Below are positions 13,064-24,038 of a DNA stretch of 64,000 nucleotides, one piece after another. A model generated the notes under the pieces. It made no database searches. It was not told the origin of the DNA and was given only the letters and a program-made list of their open reading frames with translations. Each line of letters opens with the position of its first letter. Positions within the stretch are counted from its first letter, which is position 1. Source of the DNA: Diphasiastrum complanatum (Eukaryota; Streptophyta; Lycopodiopsida; Lycopodiales; Lycopodiaceae); NCBI GenBank assembly GCA_029204225.1, contig CM055103.1, positions 48,615,958 to 48,679,957 on the forward strand. The letters are read 5' to 3'. The position numbers and the translations under genes were made by a program.

Positions 13064-14182
13064 GAATACGATCCTTCAACTTTTAGGTTCTGTCCTAGTA
13101 CACCTAGAACTCACTTTTCTCTCAACAAATGATGGATAAGGAGATATCAGAAGATCTAGGACCTTAAAACACTTCTATCTTGAATCTGGCTGCCCATAGA
13201 AAGGAAGATTGAAACACATGCAACACTTTGCACAAACTAAGAATGGATTACAAAACCAAACCAACTTGAACACACTCTTGCTTAAGCTCTCAAAATTTCC
13301 AAGTGACCAAATCAAGTTATGGTGTGGAGAGTTACTTGCCTTCTTAGAAAATACACAAGACTAGGCTGCCAAGAATACCTAGAAGTGAACAAACTTGGTC
13401 AACACACTAAGATATTGATTCAACCTGTAAAACCACATGTAAACCACACTTCTAAAAGTTTATAAATTCCATCAAGTGATAAATACAAACTTTATAAGTG
13501 AATGGAAGAGCAGACTTAGTAAACACAAAACTAGCTTCACTAGCTTGTCAAATCTTGATGTTTAGATGTAGATCTAAGATCACTTCACATGAGAATGTTC
13601 CTCAACCTATTAAGAACCTGAAAACACATTTGCATAATGGTTAAACCTCTCAGCAAATGCTCCAATCAAATTACATAAGGAGAGTTACTTACATGCTCAA
13701 CAAAGTACACCAAAATTATGCAAAAGATTGTTGACAATCTGTTCACCCAAAAGGGGATCTTTAATCCAAGTGGGAGCTTTGCTCAGCCTTTTGGAAAAAT
13801 ACAAAATCACTCAAAGAGTATTTGTCATCTACTTAAGGAGAAGGTTCATCCACTTAAGGAGAGTGTTCAACTACAAACGAGAGTGTTCATCCACAGAAGT
13901 GGAGATTATCAACAATAGATTGAACAGAACATTGTTAGTATTGAATATGCACAAGACTCACAATCAACAAATGATTAGGTGTTATGATTTGATCCAAAAT
14001 AGCTTCTTCTCAGTCTCTGATCTTTAGTAGACCTGAAATATGCTTTTGATCCACAAGTTCAACTCAACAAACAAAGGTTCGTGAGATTTGATCAACAATG
14101 CAATGCATAATCATGCTAGAACTTGATCAAACATCCAAATATCTCCATAAATGGAAACCTTACTAAAAATAACAACCAAATA
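13064..14182 (-). other. copia A2 untranslated leader
   Basis: Clear reverse-complement similarity to the leader of element A (38917-40076), including GATGTTTGATCAAGTTCTAG and GGACAGAACCTAAAAGTTG. A long, stop-rich leader of about 1.1 kb between primer site and gag is a family trait here. Confidence 0.8.
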
Positions 14183-14194
14183 GCTCTGATACCA
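14183..14194 (-). promoter_or_regulatory. copia A2 primer-binding site
   Basis: Perfect TGGTATCAGAGC on the minus strand, adjacent to the LTR edge (…TTTCACA). Confidence 0.9.
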
Positions 14195-14722
14195 TGTGAA
14201 AAAAGTGGATCTTGAATGGATCCAAACTCCCAAAATACTTGGCTAAGATCTTTGCACAACAAGCTACAAAAGCTAGAAATGGCAAAGCATCCTAATGCTG
14301 CCTTTGATACACATGAACTTGACAAAGCATTCAAGAGACAAAAGAAACTAATAAAAGAAATTGATGGCAGCCAAAAATAACAGCAAACAGGACTTCCAAT
14401 AGCGGCCTACCACCTTTGGAGCCTCTTAAGATCATACACAAAAGCTTGAAGACAATACACAAAGCAATGCTCTCAATGGAGGAAGAAACTGTGACAATGA
14501 TCTATTGATCTCTCTCAACAATACAATAAGTTTTTCCAACCTATTCTCCACAGATTTTAGCCTAGTATAAGTGAGAGAGATGACTCTCTCTCCTCTCTCT
14601 AGAACTTAGGACCCCATTTTAGAGCACCAGTAGCCTAAAATAGCTAGTTTTGGCCTACATGTCCAAATAACATGATTTTGGTGTCATTTCTGACAAAATT
14701 TCTAGAATTCACCATTTCAACA
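14195..14722 (-). repeat. A-related LTR shared by G (3') and A2 (5')
   Basis: The 528-bp LTR runs TGTTGAAATGG…TTTTTTCACA on the minus strand. It is preceded by a purine tract (TTTTAGGGGGAG) and G's pol on one side and followed by the A2 primer site and leader on the other. Its second half matches the element A LTR (GATCAATAGATCATTGTCA, GAGAGCATTG, GTGTATGATCTTA). One LTR serving as both a 3' and a 5' end implies a tandem or recombinant structure. Confidence 0.8.
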
Positions 14723-14810
14723 CTCCCCCTAAAAGCAATCTACATTGACTTGAACATGGATCTTGGTATTACTCCAAGATTGGCTCTATGCTTGATGAAG
14801 GAACTTTTGC

Positions 14811-16574
14811 TCAAAGTTTGGTGAGCATATCACCAATACAAGATGATGTGTCGATGTGCTCCAAATAGATTTCCCCTCCAATGAGCTTCTCTCTCACAAA
14901 GTGATGTGCAACTTTGATATGCCTGTTCCTTGCATGAAATATTGGATTGTTGGCAAGGTCTTGGGCTGGAATGTTGTCACACATGATCATAGGTAGATCC
15001 TCTTTCATGATTATCTTTAGCTCCACTAGCAACCTCTTGATCCAAAGCACTTCCTTTGTTGTTGTAGTGAGTGCCTTGTACTCAACTTCACATGATGAGA
15101 GTGATACAGTATCTTGCTTTTTGGAAAGCCAAGATATCAAGTTTCCTCCAAGATGTATGACATAAGCACTTGTAGATTTTCGATTTGCTCTATCACTTGC
15201 AAAATCCAAGTCAGAATAACCAACAATAGAAAGATCTTCACTTTTATAAAATAAACCATAATCAAAAGTTGAAGATATATATCTAAGCACTCTCTTGGCC
15301 ATTTTCCAATGAAAAATAGTAGGATTTTGCATAGTCTGGCTCAACTTATGAACACTAAAGCTTATGCTAGGTCTAGTTATTGTGATCCAAATTAAGGAGC
15401 CTATAAGACTCCTAAAAAGTGTGATGTCCAAGAAGGATCTTTCATCACCTTTGTTAGGGTCTTTTGCATTTTGCTCCATAGGAGTTTCTATAAGCTTACA
15501 ATCTAACATATTGAACTTTTTAAACATTGAAAGAGCATACTTGGATTGACATACAAAAGCTTTATCTTTAAGAAAGTCAATCTCTAATCCTAGTATGTAG
15601 TGAATTTTTTCAAGATCTTGCATCTTGAACTCTTTTCCAAGTGCAATCTTGGTTTCCTCAACTAACTTGATACAACTTCCTGTCAGAATGATATCATCAA
15701 CATAAATAAGAAGGATGACAATATCTTTATCAAAAAACTTGACATACAAGGAAGGATAGTTACTAAGATTAAATCCTAGTGACTCAAGAAAGGTGTTAAG
15801 TCGAGAATACCATGACCTTGGAGCTTGCTTTAGTCCATATAGACTTTTGAAGAGCAAGCAAAATTTGTCTTTGTCATGGATGAACCCAATAGGCTGATCC
15901 ATATAAATCTCTTCTTCTAGACATCCATTTAAAAATGCATTAGAGACATCTAATTGAAGAACTTGCCAATTGAAAAAACAAGCAATAGAAATTATGATTC
16001 TAATTGATACCGTCTTTGTAACTGGAACAAAAGTCTCCTCATATTCAAGTCCATAAACTTGTGGAAAATCTTTAGCACAAAGTCTAGCCTTGTACTTGTT
16101 GATTGTGCCATCTTGATTATACTTGACTCGAAAAACCCACTTGCAACCAATGGTGTGCTTGTTGGATGGAAGATCCACAAGCTCCCATGTCTTGTTGGCC
16201 ATCAAAGCATCATATTCCTCCTTCATGGCAAGGTACCATTCCTTCGAGTTGAGTGTATCATATACATCCTTTGGCTCCTCATGTGAAATAAAATAAGCAC
16301 AATTAGTGGAGTTGATTTCCATCTCTCCATGATAGTCTTCAAGGGTGATGATTGGAGTATCTTTGTGAGAATCTTTGAACTCGGCCTCCAAGAATGTATT
16401 TTTGATCCTCATGGAATATAACATCCCTACTCTCAATTGTAGTTGGGGTAGAGGGAACATAGATTCTGTAAGCTTTCTTGTTGGATGCATATCCAACCAT
16501 GATCCCTTTAATAGAATTAGGATCATCTCTTTTCCTTGTTTCCAAGGGCACATGAACAAAGCAAGCACAACCAA
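14811..16574 (-). CDS. copia G reverse transcriptase-RNase H
   Basis: This pol segment copies element RNA into DNA and degrades the template. The genuine frame begins near 16390; the 587-codon frame's first 60 residues are out-of-frame integrase. It contains the GCKWVFRVKYNQDG start of RVT_2, FLNGCLEEEIYMDQP, the catalytic YVDD at 15693-15704, and RNase H with YSDLDFASD, SSCEVEYKAL and a GDMLTKL tail. The frame is intact over about 500 residues, though a frameshift separates it from the integrase upstream. It ends about 90 bp before the LTR at 14722. Confidence 0.9.
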   Translation of the reverse strand: MVVLALFMCPWKQGKEMILILLKGSWLDMHPTRKLTESMFPLPQLQLRVGMLYSMRIKNTFLEAEFKDSHKDTPIITLEDYHGEMEINSTNCAYFISHEEPKDVYDTLNSKEWYLAMKEEYDALMANKTWELVDLPSNKHTIGCKWVFRVKYNQDGTINKYKARLCAKDFPQVYGLEYEETFVPVTKTVSIRIIISIACFFNWQVLQLDVSNAFLNGCLEEEIYMDQPIGFIHDKDKFCLLFKSLYGLKQAPRSWYSRLNTFLESLGFNLSNYPSLYVKFFDKDIVILLIYVDDIILTGSCIKLVEETKIALGKEFKMQDLEKIHYILGLEIDFLKDKAFVCQSKYALSMFKKFNMLDCKLIETPMEQNAKDPNKGDERSFLDITLFRSLIGSLIWITITRPSISFSVHKLSQTMQNPTIFHWKMAKRVLRYISSTFDYGLFYKSEDLSIVGYSDLDFASDRANRKSTSAYVIHLGGNLISWLSKKQDTVSLSSCEVEYKALTTTTKEVLWIKRLLVELKIIMKEDLPMIMCDNIPAQDLANNPIFHARNRHIKVAHHFVREKLIGGEIYLEHIDTSSCIGDMLTKL

Positions 16575-17319
16575 AAACTCTAAGGTGATCTACCTTAGGT
16601 TTCTTCTTAAACAAGACTTCAAAAGGTGATTTTCCAACAAGTGCATTGTGAGGTAATCTATTGCACAAATAGTTTGCACAATTTATAGCTTCACCCCAAT
16701 ATTCAATAGGCAAAAAAGCTTCAACACGAATTGTTTTAGCACATTCACATAAAGATTTGTTTTTCCTCTCAAGAACTCCATTTTGAGATGGAGAATAAGC
16801 ACAAGAAAACTCTCTCTTTATTCCTTCACCTTCACAATATTCATGAAACTTGTTGGAGATGTATTCACCTCCTCCATCACATTTTAAAGCTTTAACTTTG
16901 AAAGAAAACTGTTTCTCAACATAAGCTTTGAAGATTAGGAAGTGATCAAATACCATAGCTTTTGAAGAAAGTAGATACAACCAACTATATCTAGTAAAGT
17001 CATCAATAAAGGTGACAAAACATGTTGCACCACCAATACTTTTAGAAGAGAAAAAATGTACATCCGAGTGTATAAGCTCCAAAGGATGAATAGTCTTTAT
17101 AAAAGACTTCTGATATGGCTTTCTATGTGATTTTGCAATAGCACAAGGCTCACAAGGCTTGAAATCTTTGGAAAGAGATTTTGGAAGACCAATAGCCTTC
17201 ACTTTCTTGACCGTAGAAGATGTAGATTTAAAGTTAGGATGTCCCAACCTTCTATGCCACAACTCCTCCTTAGATAACAAAACAACTTCACAAAGGTTTG
17301 CATTCTCATAAGAATTCAA
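16396..17319 (-). pseudogene. copia G GAG-pre-integrase and integrase
   Basis: It begins with the zinc-binding LWHRRLGHPNF…CEPCAIAK module. The integrase core follows, with Asp in HSDVHF, Asp in LKCDGGGEY and Glu in NGVLERKNKSL, giving the DD35E pattern. The C-terminal part has VFGCACFVHVPLETRKRDD. Integrase inserts the cDNA into the genome. The frame shifts near 16396 before the RT, so a single polyprotein cannot be made from this copy. Confidence 0.85.
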
Positions 17320-18137
17320 CTTAAAAATTCCACCACATCTAGATCCATCAGCTAGGATCTCATCATTTTTCTTGATAAAGCAAGTATTGGAGTGAACTTT
17401 ACATCACAACCATTATCAAGCAATTTTTCCACACTAATCAAGTTCTTTGTAAGTTTTGGAATGAAAAGGACATTAGAAAGTGCAAGAACTTTTGAAGAAG
17501 CAAGTTTCAATGGAATGTTGCCAATTCCTTCTATAGAGCACTCGTGATCATTAACAGTGTCAATAGATCTCTTAAGTCCTTTGTAAGGTACAATTGAGTC
17601 AAATGACTCCTTTGAATAGCACATATGTGAAGAAGCTCCACTATCTATGTACCAAGCTCCATCTTTCTTGAAAAGTGATGAAGAAAAACTAGACACCATA
17701 AGTAATCCTTCTCTATCACTTGCAACAAAATCTTCTTCAATCTCTTTGGAGAGATTAGCTTGCTTGAGTTGGTTTTTCTTCTTAAAGCAATTAGAGGCAT
17801 AGTGTCCCTTCTTGCCATAGGAGAAACACTTTACTTTCTTCTTCTTGGTCTTTGAAGTAGAGAGATGAGATGAATCATCCTCTTCACCATCTTTTTCTCG
17901 ATCTTTGGCTTTGTTTTTGTTGGATGCTTGAGAAAACTGGTTCTTACTCCTTCCTTTATGCTTGTCTTTGACAAAGAGGGCTTTGTCACTTTCACCATGC
18001 TCAAGTTTGTTCATCCTAGAAAGTTTATAGCTTTGTCTAGATTCTTCAGAAATAAGAATTCCTTGGAGAGTTTCTAGATTAGGCAACTCCTCCTTAATGG
18101 CAAAAGACTGAACAAGATTATCATAGTCATCTTTCAA
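17320..18137 (-). pseudogene. copia G gag C-terminus and protease
   Basis: The gag end carries a knuckle at 17787-17828 reading CFSYGKKGHYASNC, in which the second zinc cysteine is Tyr, so zinc binding is probably impaired. The aspartic protease follows with WYIDSGASSHM and the NVLFIPKLTKNLISVEKLL segment. It is joined to the integrase part after a frameshift/stop region near 17320-17352. Confidence 0.8.
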
Positions 18138-18600
18138 GCCATTTAAAATGACTTGAACTAGCTCATCTTAATTAATAGTAATACCAGCACATGAAAGCTC
18201 TCTATGTAAATCTTTAACTCTCTGAACATAGTTTGATGCACTTTCTTCACTTCTTTGGAAACTTTGAAAAATCTGATTCCTAAGAGTGAGTATTCTAGAA
18301 ATATTCTTTGCTTCATAGATGGACTTAAGTGCATCCCAAGCTTCTTTGGCTGTAGTGCAAAATCCTATCTCTCTCAAAATTTCATTAGATACATCATCTT
18401 AATGAAATGTAGAGCCATTCTAGCTCTCTTCCTATACTTAGGAATTTCAGCCTTGCTTGAGGCTCCTCCTCAACACCAAGCACAATATCCATAACATCCT
18501 AAAGTATCAAAATAGACTCCATTCTGAACTTCCAAATTGAGTAATTAGAAGTATTTAGTCTTTCATTTGCTTTTAAAAGATATCCTCCCAGAGGTGCCAT
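18138..18600 (-). pseudogene. copia G gag N-terminus, with stops
   Basis: The likely ATG is at 18600. The start reads MAPLGGYLLKANERLNTSNY and continues through RMESILIL, where a TAG interrupts. Further on CTTAKEAWDALKSIYEAKN and VQRVKDLHREL are typical UBN2/gag motifs. Another stop lies near 18167 just before DELVQVILNGL. Upstream, G's own leader and 5' LTR are not found. Confidence 0.8.
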
Positions 18601-19426
18601 TTAGATGAAGACTTCTTAGTTATTGGACTGCAATATGTTTGAGCTTGTTCCAATCAGACTTAAAGTTGTTGCTCTCTTTCACTATAGGTATTTTCAAGTG
18701 AATCTCAAATATTCCACAAGACAAGTTATGTAGATCAGACACACAAAGTGGATTGAGACACTTTGGCTAGTTTGAATCCTACTTTTGGCACATGTGAAAT
18801 GCTTCAAAAGAAAATACTATTGACACTCAAAAGGCTCAAAGGGTATTCAGTTACTTCAAACTTAGTCTTGATCTTCAGTTTCTTGTGTAGGATGCTCAAA
18901 ATAATGGATTCAGAACAAAGCAAGGTTGAATCAAATCAAAATGCTGTCACTCGGATTTTGGACCTATCCCTATCCTTTTTAAGAGCTTATAACTCTTGAT
19001 AGACACATCAAATTGATTTGGTTTCAATTTCTATGGAAAGTGCCGATCATAAGCTTTCCATCAAGCACTTAGAATTTGCTTTGCACAGGGACACAAATCA
19101 TGCTACATAGTAACACAGACAGAAAAGGCTCTCAACAACAAGCTCACATAGCAACTGTATTTCACAAAATGAAATTACATTGTACATATAGTTGTTCACT
19201 CAGGCGACCCATGCATGACCCAGGTTGCCGTTGGCGGGATGCGTGTCTCGTCGACTTGCCTCGTGGCAAGGCCAATTGATCCTTATCCACTGATAGGACC
19301 CACAGTACAATAGCACAATGATTCTACTTTAATTCTAACTCTCTCCCTTAAAGTAGAGTCTACTTTATATATTGTCATATACATAGTTTTAAAGTCAACA
19401 AAAATCTTTGATCTAAACTTATCAAA
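18601..19426 (-). other. G leader remnant and probable copia F 3' LTR
   Basis: 18601-18760 is unassigned and may be the stub of G's leader. To the right, minus-strand sequence following a purine run (AAGGGAGAGA near 19340-19352) looks like the start of an LTR belonging to the F fragment. No matching second copy lies in the window, so its limits are unknown. Confidence 0.4.
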
Positions 19427-19690
19427 CTATTCTCCAACAAGTGGCTTAGTGAAAATATCAGCTAGTTGTTCTTCTGTGCTAGAATGAACAACATGAATTT
19501 CACGACTCAATAGCCTCTCACGTACAAAGTGATACTGAATCTCAATGTGTTTAGTTCTTGCATAGAACACTGGATTTTTTGCTAGCTGAATGCCACTCTG
19601 ACTGTCGCTATGTAGTGTCGTGGGATTTTTCTGCTTCATGCCAACTTCTTCAAGATTTGTCTCAACCATATAGCTTCTTGTGCTGCACTT
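19427..19690 (-). pseudogene. copia F RNase H C-terminal fragment
   Basis: LHSDSQSGIQLAKNPVFYARTKHIEIQYHFVRE and QLADIFTKPL are the last RNase H motifs of a copia pol. The remainder is cut at about 19690, where plus-strand element E begins mid-gag. The two elements therefore meet at a head-on truncation junction. Confidence 0.85.
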
Positions 19691-20616
19691 CCATTTGGAA
19701 AGTGAAGATGGAATCAGTACTTGTGATCCATTACCTCTTTTATATTGTTTTAGGAGTTGAGGAAGAGCCTCAACCTGCCCAAGAACAACTAAAATACAAG
19801 AAGAGGGCTAGATTAGCCTTAAATTGCTTAAAATTGAATGTAAGCAATGACCTCTTGAAGGAGGTGGCTTCTTGTGCCTCATCAAAAGAGGCCTGGGATT
19901 CACTAAAGAATATTTATGAATCCAATAACACTTCAAGAGTGCTTATGCTAAGAAATTTGATCTTGCAAAGCATGAGGGGAAGTGGAGAAAATGGACAAGA
20001 GCATGTCCTAAGGATAAAATCTTTGAACAAAGAATTGGGATCTATAGGAGAGAAGATCCAAGACAATGGACTAGTACAAGTAATTTTTAATGGATTAGGA
20101 GATGAGTTCTCTAATCTAGTTCAATATTTTGCTAATCAAGACCAACTTCCATCAATTGATAAATTGCATAATGTTCTTGTGGCCGAGGAGAGTAGGCTTC
20201 TACACCTCAAAACAAGAATGGGATCCTTGTCACTACATAATGGTGATGAGAAAGCAAACTTCACATCAAAAGGCAAAAAGAAGACTCATCCTTTCAAGAA
20301 ATTCCAAGGCAAGGAGGCCGAGGCAAAGGATGGAGGATCTACCTCCAAAGGAAAGCAAAAGAACAAAGCCAAGCTAAAGTGTTTCTTTTGTGGGAAGAAA
20401 GGACACTTTACTTCCAAATGTTATAAGAAGAAGAATGCACAAGGGAGTGAAGATCAAGGCAATTTTGCACAAGGGGAGGAGGAAGAGGAATGCTTCAACA
20501 TATCCTTGATGGTAGCATCTACACCAAGATCAAGCCAAGAGACATGGTGGATTGATAGTGGGGCTAGTTCCCACATGTCATTCAACAAGCATTATTTTTC
20601 TACTCTACTTGCCTAG
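19691..20616 (+). pseudogene. copia E gag and protease start, 5'-truncated
   Basis: Homology starts at IWKVKMES with no ATG, leader or 5' LTR. The gag carries SSKEAWDSLKNIYESNNTSR, LVQVIFNGLGDEFSNLVQ, an intact CX2CX4HX4C knuckle (CFFCGKKGHFTSKC) and ends in WWIDSGASSHMS. The protease is then cut: KHYFSTLL joins directly to VGQLMDNGLDVHF, removing some 50-60 residues and shifting the frame. Confidence 0.85.
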
Positions 20617-21328
20617 TGTTGGTCAATTAATGGACAATGGACTAGATGTACATTTCAATAATGGAGTGTGTTCCATCTTGAAAAGTGATAAGTGCATAGC
20701 TAGTGGCATTAAGCAAGGAAGGCTCTTTAAATTGGATGCTAATGTGGCTATTGAAAGTGTGAATATGGTTAGGGAGGAGTTGACTCAAGTGGAGCTTTGG
20801 CACAAACGATTGGGCCATCCTAATCTTCAATCAATGGAATCCATGGCATCAAAGGAGCTAGCTCTCGGCCTACCAAAAGCTTTCAAGAAGTGTGGCAAAG
20901 TGTGTGAGGCATGTGGCCTTGCAAAGTCACACAAGACTTCCTAGAAGAGATCTTTAACAAGATCTACCTCAACTTTGGATCTTATCCATTTGTATGTACA
21001 TGATTTTTCTCATGAAAGTAATGGAGGTTCTTTAATGTATGAAACTTTTATAGGTGATTGTACTAGATACATTTGGATTGAATTATTGCCTAAGAAAGAC
21101 CTTGTATATGAAGCTTTTGTAAAGTTTAAGTCTCTAGTGGAAAAGCAATTTAGTTCTTGCATTAAAGTTCTAAGATGTGATAATGGAGGAGAGTATATCT
21201 CCAACAAGATGAGAGACTTTTGTGAGATCAATGGCATTAAGGGAGAGCTCACTTGTTCCTACACCCCCAACAAAATAGGGTGGCCGAGAGGAAAATTAGG
21301 AGTCTTTGTGAATGTGCAAAGTCTTTAA
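20617..21328 (+). pseudogene. copia E GAG-pre-integrase and integrase
   Basis: Frame resumes in VGQLMDNGLDV. LWHKRLGHPNLQ…CEACGLAKSHK is the pre-integrase zinc module, followed by a TAG. The integrase core shows Asp in LRCDNGGEY, but the first catalytic Asp region reads LIHLYVHDF in place of HSDVHDF. The AERK segment is out of frame near 21275-21330. This copy is dead as an integrase. Confidence 0.8.
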
Positions 21329-21331
21329 GGC

Positions 21332-22144
21332 TTGATGCATCTCTACCCATCTCTTTTTGGGGGGGAGGCCATAACTTGTGCTAATTACTTATGTAATAGG
21401 TTTTCTAGTAGTGCTATTGGTGGGATCTCACCATTTGAAGCTTTGTTTGGCAATAAGCCCAATGTAAAATATTTTCAAGTGTTTGGATGTATATGTTATA
21501 TCCACATTCCTTTGGAAACTAGAAGGAAAGAAGATTCAACTTCCTTCAAAGGAATATTTGTAGGCCATAGTGAAAATAGCAAAGGATCTAGGATATTTGA
21601 TCCTATTTCAAGCAAAGTAAAAACTAGCAAGGATGTCGTATTTGATGAATCTCAAAGATACAAGATGTCTCCAAATGCATCTAATCTTTTAGGTGATGAA
21701 GATCTTGCAACACCCGAGGAGGAGCCTCTTGAAAATGATCTTTTGGAAGATCAAAATCAAGCTCCAAAGGGGCCGAGAAGATCCACAAGGAGCAAGGCCG
21801 AGCCTTCAAGGCTCACATACTTTGAGAAAGGGAAGCAAAAGGAAGACACAACTCCTTCTACCTCCTACTCTTTTCTAACCACAATTCTTGAAGAGCCATC
21901 ATGTTATGAAGATGCAAGTAGATCACAAGTTTGGAGAGATGCAATGCAAGTAGAGTTGGATGCTTTGATAGATAATCAAACTTGGAATCTTGTACACCTT
22001 CCATATGGGAAGAAGCCACTTGCATGTAAGTGGATCTATAGATTAAAGTACAATAAAGATGGGTCTATAAATAAGTACAAAGCTCGATTGGTTGCTAAGG
22101 GATTTCTTCAAACTAAAGGCATAGATTATATTTTGCACCTATAG
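21332..22144 (+). pseudogene. copia E integrase C-terminus to early RT
   Basis: Starts with GGEAITCANYLCNRFSS and VFGCICYIHIPLETRRK, passes through a charged linker (PRRSTRSKAEPSRLTY) and enters RT at LACKWIYRLKYNKDGSINKYKARLVAKG. A small deletion at IDY…FAPIAK shifts the frame near 22125. Confidence 0.85.
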
Positions 22145-22569
22145 CAAAGCTTGTAACTATTAGATTGATCATTTGTATTGCTACTTTATTCAAGTGGAAT
22201 CTCTATCAAATGGATGTGACCAATGATTTCTTAAATGGCTACTTGCAGGAGGAAATATACATGTTGCAACCCGAGGGCTTCATCAAGGATGGTGAGGAGG
22301 ACAAGGCTTGCTACTTAAGAAAGAGCCTATATGGCTTGAAGCAAGCACGTATAGCTTGGTACTCTAGGTTGCATGATTTTCTCTATTCCCTTGGCTTTGT
22401 GATTAGCTCTTATGAGCCTTCTTTTTACATCAAATGTAATGATGGAAAGATCATCATTTTAGTTCTTTATGTTGATGATATCATTTTGATAGAAAATGAT
22501 GGTGAAGGCATAAGAAAAGTCAAAGTTTCTTTGTCTAGTGAATTCAAGATGGTAGAAGGTTTGGCATGA
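22139..22569 (+). pseudogene. copia E RT core
   Basis: APIAKLVTIRLIIC, FLNGYLQEEIYMLQPEGF, SLYGLKQA and catalytic YVDD at 22468-22479 are present. The segment between EFKMVEGLA and the next KGIDTPMEH motif is deleted. Confidence 0.85.
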
Positions 22570-23349
22570 AAGATTGTAAGGGGATTGACACCCCTATGGA
22601 GCATAGGGGTGATTAGTAATTAGTAAAGTGACTAGTGATTGTGATGAAGCATCCTTTGAGGACATCACACTCTTTAGGAAGCTAAAAGGCTCCTTAATCT
22701 ATTTGACAATCGCTAGACCAGATTTGAGTTATAGTGTAAGCAAGTTAAGTCAATATATGCAAGGTCCTTTGATGCATCATTGGAAAAGTGCCAAGAGAGT
22801 GCTTAGATATGTCTCATCTACTAGAATTTTTGGCAATATCTATCAAGGATCTTACTTGTACTTGAGGGCATTTTTGGATTCAGATTTTGTAGGAGACAAG
22901 ATGGATAGAAGATCCATAAGTGCATTTGTCACTTTTCTTTGTGGAGGAGTGATATCTTGGCTTTCCAAGAAGAAGATACAATTTTTCTTTCCTCTTGTGA
23001 AGCCGAGTACAAGGCATTGACTTCAAAAACCAAAGAATCCCCATGTCTAAGAAGACTAGTGGAGCTTCAAGTGCTAAAGGCCGAGGAGATCCCTTGCATC
23101 TATTGTGACAATCAAGCTTCTCAACAAATTGCTACCAATTCAATTTTCCATGCTAGAACAAAGCATATTGAGATAGCTCATCACTTTTTGAGGGAGAAGG
23201 TGGAATCCAAGGAGGTTCAACTTCATCATGTGCCATCATCCGAGTGCATAGCTGATATCTTAACCAAATCTTTGGCTAGAGATCCATTTTTTAAGTTAAG
23301 AGATGCTCTTGGAGTTGTAGATAGATGTACATTAGACTTGCCAAGTTAG
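22570..23349 (+). pseudogene. copia E RNase H
   Basis: KGIDTPMEHRGD is followed by stops, then SFEDITLFRKLKGSLIYLTIARPDLSYSV, a frameshift near 22980 and SSCEAEYKAL, IYCDNQASQQ, FHARTKHIEIAHHF, IADILTKSLA. RNase H removes the RNA strand during reverse transcription. The stop at 23347 lies just before a purine tract (AAGTGAGGAGGAG) and the LTR. Confidence 0.85.
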
Positions 23350-23362
23350 AAGTGAGGAGGAG

Positions 23363-23388
23363 TGTTATAAATATCACTTCCAACTTGA
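23363..23388 (+). repeat. copia E 3' LTR, first 26 bp
   Basis: Begins TGTTATAAATATCAC right after the polypurine tract. It ends in CTTGA, the target duplication of B2, which splits the LTR. The rest is at 29121-29950. Confidence 0.8.
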
Positions 23389-24038
23389 TGTGAAAGATTT
23401 CAGATCCTTAAGATCCAATCTACTTGAATGATCTTTGGTTAGAAAGAGAAATACACTACCAATCTCACCAATGTAGAAAAATCAGCATCTACACACAATT
23501 TGAGATGCAAACACTAATAGAACTTGATCAAATTTGAATGAAATGATTATGTACTATTGATGTCCGTAAAAAACCAGCAAGCTACTATATTTCACACGTG
23601 TGGATCCAAAAATAACAAATATAGATCATTCTACACATAGAATTGCAAGCAATCACCAAGATAGTGCACCAATGGATAGTAGAACCCAAGAGAACCATGT
23701 ATAAGCATGAAATGAAATAGAGAAGAGAGAAGATCACTCTCTCCATGACTTACATTCTTTTATAACAGGTCCAAACCCTATTTGGCCACTTGGCTTTCCC
23801 ACCAAAATGCTAACCCTAGTAATTTTGGGTCTAGATTTAATGTACCCAACTTATTCAAATTGAATCTACTCAAAATCGCATTCTATCTTTCCCACACTTT
23901 CAAAAAAATTTTATTCAGATGAAATTTAGACTAATGAGCTTTGAAAAGTCAACCTCTAAGTCTAAAACAAGTTCTGGCCTCAATATGCCAAATATGGAAA
24001 TATTGCAAAATGTGATGAAACTAGTTGAATCTTTCACA
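23389..24038 (-). repeat. B2 3' LTR (650 bp)
   Basis: On the minus strand TGTGAAAGATTC…CTTTCACA, preceded by the purine tract GAAGAGGGAG. Contains CACACGTGTG at 23593-23602 and a TATAAAA-like box (reverse complement near 23760). Confidence 0.95.
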
